Source of the DNA: CAZHRJ01 sp964534765
GTDB lineage: Bacteria; Lindowbacteria; 2-12-FULL-62-27
Assembly (NCBI GenBank): GCA_964534765.1
Contig: CAZHRJ010000097.1
Span: 1 to 12,051, forward strand
DNA: 12,051 nucleotides
Direction: 5' to 3'
The notes under the pieces are model-generated. The model had not been told where the DNA came from and ran no database searches. It saw nothing but the letters and a program-made list of their open reading frames with translations. The position numbers and the translations under genes were made by a program. Shown in pieces: positions 6,429 through 12,051 of this stretch (positions are counted from its first letter, which is position 1; each line of letters starts with the position of its first letter).

Positions 6429-6671
6429 ATGAGAACAACAATCAATATTGATGACCAGCTTATGTCAATCGCCAAGGGTATCGCTTCCCATAGCAAAAAG
6501 ACCATTGGGCAAATTATATCGGAATGGGCGCTGCGAGGATTTAAAGGAACCCTCCATTCTGCAGACCGTGGCGGATTCCCTGTCTTTTCTGTAACCCAGG
6601 ACGCCAGTATCATTACCCTCGACACAGTAAGAACACTTCTATCCGATGAATGGATATCTGCTCGACGTTAA
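6429..6671 (+). CDS. vapB: VapB-type antitoxin
   Basis: This is an 80-residue antitoxin. The N-terminus MRTTINIDDQLMSIAKGIA is the ribbon-helix-helix DNA-binding signature of VapB antitoxins paired with PIN toxins. Helix two continues through KTIGQIISEWALRGF. The C-terminal tail, with GGFPVFSV and ITLDTVRTLLSDEW, is the toxin-wrapping part usual in this subfamily. It should bind the toxin and repress its own promoter. The reading frame is intact and overlaps vapC by 26 nt, an arrangement typical for such pairs. There is no Shine-Dalgarno sequence, and the promoter spacing suggests leaderless translation. Because the partner toxin is frameshifted, this antitoxin may be a relic, or may now protect against VapC proteins made elsewhere. 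Confidence 0.82.
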   Translation: MRTTINIDDQLMSIAKGIASHSKKTIGQIISEWALRGFKGTLHSADRGGFPVFSVTQDASIITLDTVRTLLSDEWISARR

Positions 6672-7079
6672 TTTGTTGCTTGCGCTGGCCTGGCCGAATC
6701 ACGTCCACCACGCGGCGGCTCACGCATGGTTTGAACGCCGGCGCGGTGACGGCTGGGCCACCTGCGGGCTAACACAAGTGGCCTTTGATTGTCCAGTCAT
6801 CCCTCCTTTACATCCCATCCCCAGAGTCCGCCGGTAGCGGTAGAGCTGCTCCGGCAAATGACAACTTTCGGAGATCATCGCTTCTGGGCGGACCCGCCGC
6901 GGGGAGCGGTTTCTGAACAGGGCAGGAGCATATTCGAAAAGATCGGCGCGCATAGTCAGGTCACCGACGCTTATCTGTTGACCATCGTCGCCCATCATCA
7001 GGGGCTGCTGGCCACGTTTGACATGCAACTTAAGAGCCTATTTGGTCCGCGCGTGGAACTGCTGACAGTAGAAAATTGA
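6646..7079 (+). pseudogene. vapC: VapC-type PIN-domain toxin, frameshifted
   Basis: This is a PIN-domain ribonuclease toxin whose frame breaks at about 6787. The first part (47 residues) has the PIN opening YLLDVNLLLALAWPNHVHH with catalytic D7, and continues to TQVAF. The remainder continues two bases out of frame from 6789: LSSHPSFTSHP, HRFWADPP, then TDAYLLTIVAHHQGLLATFD with the C-terminal acidic residues, ending at 7079. From family wording one expects AFVRLSS at the junction, so about 4 nt appear to be missing at 6787-6788. The repaired protein would be about 145 residues, a normal length. Both halves are otherwise well conserved, so the break is recent or a sequencing error. As read, the first frame stops at 6837 and would give an inactive 63-residue product. 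Confidence 0.85.
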
Positions 7080-7100
7080 TCGGCCCCCCTCCTTCCGATC
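7078..7100. repeat. Small perfect inverted repeat after vapC
   Basis: GATCGG (7078-7083) and CCGATC (7095-7100) form a 6-bp stem around an 11-nt pyrimidine loop, starting on the vapC stop codon. No U-tract follows, so a terminator role is weak. Confidence 0.3.
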
Positions 7101-7110
7101 TCAACCAGGG

Positions 7111-7139
7111 TTGACGCCTTCCGGTCAATAGGTTACACC
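7111..7139 (+). promoter_or_regulatory. Possible promoter of the glycolytic operon
   Basis: TTGACG (7111-7116) is followed 17 nt later by TACACC (7134-7139), which matches only three of six -10 bases. It is the best sigma-70-like pair in the short space before gap, and it is placed correctly, but the -10 is poor. Confidence 0.3.
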
Positions 7140-7158
7140 GAATCGACTAATTTTCTAG

Positions 7159-7165
7159 AAAGGGG
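7159..7165 (+). promoter_or_regulatory. Ribosome binding site of gap
   Basis: AAAGGGG ends 8 nt before the TTG at 7174. An earlier in-frame GTG at 7165 overlaps this site, so the TTG is the likely start. Confidence 0.6.
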
Positions 7166-7173
7166 TGGGTTGG

Positions 7174-8169
7174 TTGACCATACGGGTTGCGATCAACGGC
7201 TTTGGCCGAATCGGCCGGCTGGTGTTGAAGGCCGGTCTGCATCATCCAGGAATTGAGTTTGTCGCCGTCAATGACTTAACAGACGCCAAAACTTCCGCGC
7301 ATCTGTTGAAGTACGATTCCACATTCGGAGTATTCCCGGAACCGGTGACGGCCACTGACAACGCCATCCGGATCGGTTCGAAGGAAATCAAGGTCATCGC
7401 CGAAAAAGATCCGGCCAAACTGCCATGGAGAGACCTCAAGATCGACATCGTGATCGAGTCGACCGGGAGATTTACCGAGGCGGAGAAGGCCCGGGCGCAT
7501 CTGACGGCGGGGGCGCGCAAGGTCGTCATCAGCGCGCCGGCCAAAGGCGAGGACATCACCATCTGCATGGGAATTAACGAAAAGACGTATGATCCGGCCA
7601 AACACCACATTGTCTCCAACGCCTCCTGCACCACCAACTGTCTCGCGCCGTTGGTCAAAGTCATCAATGAGGCCTTTTCCATTCAGTGCGGGCTCATGAC
7701 CACCATCCATTCCTACACCAACGACCAGGTCACTCTCGACTTCCCCCACAAGGATCTGCGCCGGGCGCGCGCGGCGGGACTTTCCATGATTCCGACGACG
7801 ACCGGGGCTGCCAAAGCGATCGGCTTGGTGATTCCGGAACTCAAGGGCAAGCTCAACGGCATCGCCATCCGCGTGCCCACGCCCAACGTCTCCATCGTCG
7901 ACCTCGCCGTCACCGTAGCGAAACCGGCGTCCCGGGACGCCGTCAACGCCGCCTTCAAATCCGCCGCGCAAACGCCGCCGCTCGAGAAATATCTCGTCTA
8001 CTGCGACGAACCCCTCGTCTCCAAAGACTTCAACGGCAACCCGGCGTCCTGCGTGTTCGACTCGGCCCTCACGGACGTTCAAAACAATCTGGTTAAAGTT
8101 TTTGGCTGGTACGACAACGAATGGGGGTATTCCAACCGGGTTGTCGAGCTGACATCCATTCTCCTCTGA
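7174..8169 (+). CDS. gap: Glyceraldehyde-3-phosphate dehydrogenase, type I
   Basis: This is a cytoplasmic 331-residue enzyme, a normal length. It oxidises glyceraldehyde-3-phosphate with phosphate and NAD to 1,3-bisphosphoglycerate. The Rossmann motif NGFGRIGR spans residues 8-15. The active site is SNASCTTNC with catalytic C152, and the base is H179 in TTIHSYTNDQ. The NEWGYSNRV C-terminal signature is present. VAVNDLTD at the end of strand 2, with its Asp, suggests NAD preference. The protein starts MTIRVAINGFGRIGR if the TTG at 7174 is used, which matches the usual family start and the Shine-Dalgarno spacing. It is the first gene of gap-pgk-tpiA, and pgk starts 14 nt after its stop. Confidence 0.97.
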   Translation: MTIRVAINGFGRIGRLVLKAGLHHPGIEFVAVNDLTDAKTSAHLLKYDSTFGVFPEPVTATDNAIRIGSKEIKVIAEKDPAKLPWRDLKIDIVIESTGRFTEAEKARAHLTAGARKVVISAPAKGEDITICMGINEKTYDPAKHHIVSNASCTTNCLAPLVKVINEAFSIQCGLMTTIHSYTNDQVTLDFPHKDLRRARAAGLSMIPTTTGAAKAIGLVIPELKGKLNGIAIRVPTPNVSIVDLAVTVAKPASRDAVNAAFKSAAQTPPLEKYLVYCDEPLVSKDFNGNPASCVFDSALTDVQNNLVKVFGWYDNEWGYSNRVVELTSILL

Positions 8170-8183
8170 TCCAGACCCCGCGC

Positions 8184-9383
8184 ATGGCCGCTGACGGATT
8201 CTCCAAAAAAACCGTCGATGACGTACCTCTCTCCGGACAACGGGTGGTCGTCCGCGTCGATTTTAATGTCCCGATCGACGGCGGCCGCATCACCGATGAC
8301 ACTCGGATCCGCGAGAGCCTGCCCACCATCCAAAAAATCATCCGGGACGGCGCATCGGCCGTCCTCATGTCCCACTTGGGCCGGCCCAAGGGCAAAATCG
8401 TCGACTCCATGCGCCTTCGGCCCGCGGCCGACCGGCTCGGTCAGCTTCTCGGCCGGCCGGTGAGCGCGCTTGCGGATTGCGTTGGACCGGAAGTCGAGCG
8501 GGAGACCGGAGACATGAAGCCGGGACAGGTCGCGCTGCTCGAAAATCTGCGGTTTCATCCCGAAGAAGAAAAAAACGACGCTGAGTTTTCCAAATCCCTC
8601 GCGCGGCTCGGCACGATCTACGTCAACGACGCCTTCGGATCCGCGCACCGCGCCCACGCATCCACCGTCGGCGTCACACGGTTTCTCAATCCCCGCGTCG
8701 CCGGGTACCTCATGAAAAAGGAAATCGATTACCTTGGCCGGATCCTTTCCAGTCCCGAAAGACCCTTCTTCGCGGTCTTTGGCGGCGCCAAGGTCTCATC
8801 CAAATTGTCGATTCTCCGGTCTCTCATGGCGCGCGTGGACGGCCTTCTCATCGGCGGCGCCATGGCCTACACGTTCATCGCCGCGCAGGGCGGGGCCATC
8901 GGGAAATCGCTTTGTGAAAAAGAGTGCTTGAGCGACGCCCGAAAAATCCTCGATGAGGCCGCCCGGCTAAAAATCGACCTCCTTCTTCCCGTCGACGCCC
9001 TGACCGTCACCGAGGTCGGACAGCCTTCGTCTCTCAAATCCATGCCCGCCGGCAATATCCCGGCCGACCGGGAGGGCGTCGATATCGGACCTGAAACCAT
9101 CCGCCAGTTCGATCAGGCCCTCCGAAAGGCCCGCACCATCTTCTGGAACGGGCCGGTCGGCATTTTCGAAAAATCCGAATACGCCGAAGGCACCTTCGCT
9201 CTGGCCAGATCCATCGCCGGGTTGTTCGCGGTCAAGGTCGTCGGCGGAGGCGATTCCGTTTCCGCGGTCCAGGCCGCGGGTGTGGCGGGCCGGATGGACC
9301 ATATTTCAACCGGAGGCGGTGCGTCGATGGAGTTCCTCGAAGGTCAGGAACTCCCCGGCGTCGCCGCGCTCGACAATAAATGA
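8184..9383 (+). CDS. pgk: Phosphoglycerate kinase
   Basis: This is a 399-residue cytoplasmic kinase that transfers the acyl phosphate of 1,3-bisphosphoglycerate to ADP. The N-terminal substrate domain has RVVVRVDFNVP (about residues 21-31), the HLGRPKG loop, LLENLRFHPEEE and YVNDAFGSAHRAHAS. The C-terminal nucleotide domain has FGGAKVSSKL, LIGGAMAYTF, the GPVGIFE segment and the glycine-rich GGGDSVSA and STGGGAS loops near the end. Length and motifs are complete. The ATG at 8184 gives the usual short N-terminus before the first strand. A start further upstream at 8121 would overlap gap and adds no family-like sequence. There is no clear Shine-Dalgarno sequence, so translation is probably coupled to gap. 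Confidence 0.97.
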   Translation: MAADGFSKKTVDDVPLSGQRVVVRVDFNVPIDGGRITDDTRIRESLPTIQKIIRDGASAVLMSHLGRPKGKIVDSMRLRPAADRLGQLLGRPVSALADCVGPEVERETGDMKPGQVALLENLRFHPEEEKNDAEFSKSLARLGTIYVNDAFGSAHRAHASTVGVTRFLNPRVAGYLMKKEIDYLGRILSSPERPFFAVFGGAKVSSKLSILRSLMARVDGLLIGGAMAYTFIAAQGGAIGKSLCEKECLSDARKILDEAARLKIDLLLPVDALTVTEVGQPSSLKSMPAGNIPADREGVDIGPETIRQFDQALRKARTIFWNGPVGIFEKSEYAEGTFALARSIAGLFAVKVVGGGDSVSAVQAAGVAGRMDHISTGGGASMEFLEGQELPGVAALDNK

Positions 9384-9386
9384 CCC

Positions 9387-10154
9387 ATGACCCGTCGTAG
9401 ACCCCTCATCGCCGGTAATTGGAAAATGTACAAAACCATAGGCGAGTCCCTCGCCCTGATCCGAAAACTGAAAATTTCGGTCGGACAGATCCGCGACCGG
9501 GAGGCGCTGGTCTGCCCGCCATTTACCGCGCTCAAATCCGTTTCGGAAATCCTGTCCGAGTCCACCATCCGGCTGGGCGCCCAGAACATGCACTTTGAGG
9601 CCGAGGGCGCGTTTACCGGAGACATCTCGGCCGGGATGCTGTCGGACATCGGCGTTTCGTACGTGATTCTCGGCCACAGCGAACGCCGGCACGTCTTTGG
9701 AGAAAAAGATGACGGGATTTCAAAAAAAGTAGCTGCCGCAATCACGCATGACTTAAGCCCCATCCTCTGCGTTGGCGAACGCATTGAAGAACGCCAGGCC
9801 GGCCAGACCGAATCGGTCGTCCTCGGGCAGCTCCGCGCGGGACTGCAGCATGTCGCCAAAGACGCGGCATCCCGTGTTACCGTCGCCTATGAGCCGGTAT
9901 GGGCAATCGGTACCGGCCACACCGCCACTCCCAAACAGGCCCAGGACGTCCACGCCGTCATCCGGAGCGCCCTGCAATCCCTCTACGGCCCCGCGGCTGA
10001 GGAAATCCGGATTCTCTACGGCGGCAGCGTCAAACCGGACAACATCGACGAGCTCATGTCCGAACGCGACATTGACGGGGCGCTGGTCGGCGGCGCATCG
10101 CTGACGGCGGAGTCTTTTTCCCGCATCGTCCGATTTCAGCCTCGTTCTTCGTGA
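9387..10154 (+). CDS. tpiA: Triosephosphate isomerase
   Basis: This is a 255-residue TIM-barrel enzyme that interconverts dihydroxyacetone phosphate and glyceraldehyde-3-phosphate. Catalytic residues are all present: N11 and K13 in AGNWKMYK, H97 in GHSERR, and E169 in YEPVWAIGTG. The phosphate-binding loops GTGHTAT and LYGGSVKPDN, and the closing DGALVGGASL, are intact. It begins 3 nt after the pgk stop without its own Shine-Dalgarno sequence, so translational coupling is likely. Its stop overlaps the GTG start of the next gene (GTGA), which ties a predicted exported peptidase to this glycolytic operon. In many bacteria secG follows tpiA; it is absent at this position. Confidence 0.97.
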   Translation: MTRRRPLIAGNWKMYKTIGESLALIRKLKISVGQIRDREALVCPPFTALKSVSEILSESTIRLGAQNMHFEAEGAFTGDISAGMLSDIGVSYVILGHSERRHVFGEKDDGISKKVAAAITHDLSPILCVGERIEERQAGQTESVVLGQLRAGLQHVAKDAASRVTVAYEPVWAIGTGHTATPKQAQDVHAVIRSALQSLYGPAAEEIRILYGGSVKPDNIDELMSERDIDGALVGGASLTAESFSRIVRFQPRSS

Positions 10155-11710
10155 GGAAATTTTTTTTCCTGGCACTGGCTCTGGCGTGCGCCCACGCCGC
10201 CCTATGGGGATGGGAATGGACTGACGAAGCTTCGGCGGCGCGGATTCAACTGAAAAAAAAATCCAAATCACAGATCAGCCCGACGCCCGATACAGTGCCC
10301 AAACCAATCGCGCCGGCCATGGACGGCCAAGTGCCGAACGGAACAGGGATGTCAGCCGGGCGGCCGCCGGCCGACTCCCATGCGATGTTCCCCGACACCC
10401 ACGCTATCGGCATATCCGCTGAGACGGAGACATCCACCGCCGACACCCAGGCTGTGGACACTGCGCCGCCGGTTGTGCCCGACACCCAGCCCTACTCGGC
10501 GCGGACCGGCAGCCGCTTTTATCACAGGCGCGCGCTGCCGCACTCGCCCCAGCTGGGCGCCAAGGGCGTCTTCGCGGCGGCGGACACGGTGGAATTGAGT
10601 CAGTCCTATGAGGCCTGTCCGATCTGTTTCCGGACGAAGATCACGGAGGATGATTTTGAGCTTGAGGAGGCCATCGCCAATCAAGTGTCCGGGATTGTCG
10701 AATTCCGGTACCGGAAACTGGACGACGAGGCGGTTGCGGCGCGGCTGAACCGGCTCGGCGCGCCCATGACCAAAATCCTGGACCGAAAACATCTCGAATT
10801 CTTTTTCACGCCGCTTCGCTCCTCGCTGGAAAAAAACGCCATCTCGGCCGGAAACGGATACATCTATTACACGTCGGGACTTCTCAATATCATGGACGAC
10901 GATGAGGAAGTCGCCGCGGTTTTGGCGCATGAAATCTCCCACGCCGAATTCCGGCATGTCCTCCAGGATTTCAAACTCAGCCAGAAACTGACCATCATCA
11001 CCGCCATCGCCGGAGCCATCATCAATAAATCCGGAAATATCGGCGGCATTTTCCAGGTCCTCCAGGATTACGCGGCACAGCTGGTCATGAATGGGTTCTC
11101 CCGGCAGTTTGAGCTCGAAGCCGACGCCGGCGGGCGATGGATCCTCGAAACGCTCGGGCACGACACTCACGCCATGCGGCGGGTTCTGCTGAAACTCGAT
11201 GATCTCTACGAGGACCGCGAGGCGCGGGCGGTCATCTTCCAGAGCCATCCCGAGGAATCCGATCGAATCAAGGCGTTTGACCAGACACTCGTCTTCAATA
11301 AATTCATCACCGGAGACACCGTCTCCGTGCGCCTCAAATTCCAGCGACCACGGGTGGTCGGCTGGTTCAAGGAACGGTCCGTACCGGCCCTCTACGCATC
11401 CCTCATGAACGAAACCGACAGCCCATTCCTCGTCTCCGATCTCCAGGCGACTTACCAGGCGATCGACATGCCGGCCGTGAAAGTGGAGGTCTCTCCGGGA
11501 AGCCTCTACATCCCGGAAAAAAGTTATGGCCAGATCAAGATACTCGTCATCGCCAAAAACGAACTCTCCAGAAGACCGCGATCGCTTGACTTGACCTGCG
11601 AAATGAAACCCCTGAATGAACCGCCGACGCCCAAAGGCAAAAAGAAGGAAAAGAAAGAGCCGGCTCGATTCTCCTTTCATTTTGATCTGAGCGATGACAC
11701 CGGGCCGTGA
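10151..11710 (+). CDS. Exported M48-family zinc metallopeptidase with disordered N-terminal region
   Basis: This is a 519-residue protein with a signal sequence, MRKFFFLALALACAHA. C13 in ALAC could be a lipid site, but the -3 residue is not ideal. Residues about 30-150 are low-complexity, rich in Pro, Thr, Ala and Asp, with three PDTHA/ADTQA/PDTQP repeats and, at 56-75, a segment matching the 18-residue repeat of the next gene. A CPIC pair is at 156-159. The catalytic domain (about 165-370) has HEISH at 260-264 and the third zinc ligand E321 in ELEAD, the M48 pattern seen in BepA/LoiP-type periplasmic quality-control proteases. The C-terminal part (about 380-515) looks beta-rich and carries a Lys-rich stretch. 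The GTG start overlaps the tpiA stop with no Shine-Dalgarno sequence, so it depends on coupling. The substrate is unknown. Confidence 0.88.
   Translation: MRKFFFLALALACAHAALWGWEWTDEASAARIQLKKKSKSQISPTPDTVPKPIAPAMDGQVPNGTGMSAGRPPADSHAMFPDTHAIGISAETETSTADTQAVDTAPPVVPDTQPYSARTGSRFYHRRALPHSPQLGAKGVFAAADTVELSQSYEACPICFRTKITEDDFELEEAIANQVSGIVEFRYRKLDDEAVAARLNRLGAPMTKILDRKHLEFFFTPLRSSLEKNAISAGNGYIYYTSGLLNIMDDDEEVAAVLAHEISHAEFRHVLQDFKLSQKLTIITAIAGAIINKSGNIGGIFQVLQDYAAQLVMNGFSRQFELEADAGGRWILETLGHDTHAMRRVLLKLDDLYEDREARAVIFQSHPEESDRIKAFDQTLVFNKFITGDTVSVRLKFQRPRVVGWFKERSVPALYASLMNETDSPFLVSDLQATYQAIDMPAVKVEVSPGSLYIPEKSYGQIKILVIAKNELSRRPRSLDLTCEMKPLNEPPTPKGKKKEKKEPARFSFHFDLSDDTGP
10316..10372 (+). repeat. 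Diverged copy of the 54-bp palindromic repeat inside the M48 gene
   Basis: These 57 bases match the terminal repeat (GCCATGGAG plus the first 48 bases of a unit) at 46 of 57 positions by hand count, without gaps and in the same reading frame. The core ACAGGGATGT is kept exactly, while the outer stem has decayed. It encodes residues 56-74 of the M48 protein, within a region that looks disordered. Confidence 0.7.
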
Positions 11711-12051
11711 CCGCCTGGCCTACGGCGCTGTCGGGCTGGGAATCCTTGCCGCGGTCCTGCTGATCCGATGGATGCCGCCCATTCCGGCGGCCAAGGCCAT
11801 TCCTCATCCGATTCTTGCGGCGCCGGACATGGGCGGCCCAGTGCCGGACGCGACAGGGATGTCCAGCGTCCGGCCGACGGCCATGGAGGGCCCAGTGCCG
11901 GACGCGACAGGGATGTCCAGCGTCCGGCCGACGGCCATGGAGGGCCCAGTGCCGGACGCGACAGGGATGTCCAGCGTCCGGCCGACGGCCATGGAGGGCC
12001 CAGTGCCGGACGCGACAGGGATGTCCAGCGTCCGGCCGACGGCCATGGAGG
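11694..12051 (+). CDS. Membrane-anchored 18-residue tandem-repeat protein, 3'-partial
   Basis: The frame is open from an ATG that overlaps the M48 stop by 17 nt to the right window edge, so the protein is incomplete (119 residues visible). After MTPGRDR comes one hydrophobic segment, LAYGAVGLGILAAVLLI (residues 8-24), then W-M-P-P: a signal anchor or uncleaved signal peptide. After a short linker rich in Ala, Pro and Ile it enters four identical units, GPVPDATGMSSVRPTAME, starting at residue 48, with a fifth beginning at the edge. The units lack cysteines and aromatics and look disordered or extended. No Shine-Dalgarno sequence is visible, and the overlap suggests coupled translation with the peptidase. 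I do not recognise the family. The N-terminal frame is credible because of the anchor and operon position; the repeat itself is open in more than one frame. Confidence 0.6.
   Translation, partial: MTPGRDRLAYGAVGLGILAAVLLIRWMPPIPAAKAIPHPILAAPDMGGPVPDATGMSSVRPTAMEGPVPDATGMSSVRPTAMEGPVPDATGMSSVRPTAMEGPVPDATGMSSVRPTAME
11835..12051. repeat. Perfect 54-bp tandem repeat array, palindromic unit, runs off the window
   Basis: Four identical 54-bp copies start at 11835, 11889, 11943 and 11997, and the first base of a fifth is at 12051. Each unit is nearly a palindrome. In the first copy, CCGGACGC (11844-11851) pairs with GCGTCCGG (11866-11873). Inside it GACA (11852-11855) pairs with TGTC (11860-11863) around a GGGA loop, leaving a 2-nt bulge. 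GGCC closes both outer ends (11835-11838 and 11879-11882). The unit is a multiple of three, so it adds 18 residues without breaking the frame. Absence of any mismatch means recent expansion, conversion or strong constraint. Confidence 0.95.

Noticed and set aside
7276..8082. A 268-codon minus-strand frame opposite gap
   Set aside because: It is a shadow of the gap gene, which is certain from its catalytic motifs. The Asp/Gly/Arg-rich wording is typical of an antisense frame.
8121..8183. A 21-residue extension of pgk
   Set aside because: It lies inside the 3' end of gap and does not look like a PGK N-terminus; the ATG at 8184 is the usual place.
10352..11680. A 442-codon open frame on the minus strand opposite the M48 gene
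   Set aside because: It is the mirror of a high-GC coding frame. The plus strand has the signal peptide, HExxH and ELEAD motifs, and the minus frame has no domain or start signal.
11804..12046. A repetitive minus-strand protein (MAVGRTLDIPVASGTGPS units) in the 54-bp array
   Set aside because: A 54-bp repeat keeps any stop-free frame open. The plus frame has an anchor segment and operon context, while the minus frame has neither.
11835..12051. CRISPR array
   Set aside because: The copies are directly adjacent and identical, without unique spacers, and no cas gene is present.

Overview
The window reads as chromosomal DNA of a bacterium with moderately high GC (roughly 55-60% by eye, not computed), most likely an uncultivated Gram-negative lineage. 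The signs are bacterial gene families throughout, tightly packed operons, Shine-Dalgarno (SD) sites with frequent TTG/GTG starts, exported metallopeptidases, and the short palindromic and tandem repeats common in environmental genomes. The phylum cannot be fixed from the sequence; an Omnitrophota- or Nitrospirota-like lineage is only an impression.

Region 1 (1-4965, + strand) is a compact operon-like run. It holds the 3' part of a SAM methyltransferase, an exported zinc peptidase with an archaemetzincin-like but altered active site, a second SAM methyltransferase, a 2H phosphoesterase (2'-5' RNA ligase-like), and a fused ABC exporter. Gaps are 1 to 16 nt, with one ATGA overlap. I do not recognise this combination as a described pathway. 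It could be a modification, processing and export module, but that is inference. The 3' end of the 2H gene falls to about 26% GC and then jumps sharply at the ABC gene, so the run may be a mosaic.

Region 2 (about 4966-7164) is accessory-looking. It starts with a 124-bp imperfect palindrome between convergent genes. A minus-strand pair follows: a zinc-ribbon protein, then ssb. Next is about 440 bp of non-coding sequence ending in a CCGTTCTT-type repeat cluster. Last is a vapBC toxin-antitoxin locus in which vapB is intact, vapC is frameshifted, and the promoter looks leaderless with a palindromic operator.

Region 3 (7174-10154, + strand) is a classic glycolytic operon, gap-pgk-tpiA, with all catalytic residues visible.

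Region 4 (10151-12051) runs on from tpiA without a gap. It has an exported M48-type zinc peptidase (GTGA overlap with tpiA) and an overlapping gene for a membrane-anchored protein. The latter enters a perfect tandem array of 54-bp units (18 residues each) that continues past the window edge. Each unit is nearly a complete DNA palindrome with a 12-bp stem and a GGGA loop. A diverged copy lies in the same reading frame in the disordered N-terminal part of the M48 protein. This pair of observations, which suggests a palindromic element tolerated inside coding sequence, is the most interesting signal in the window.
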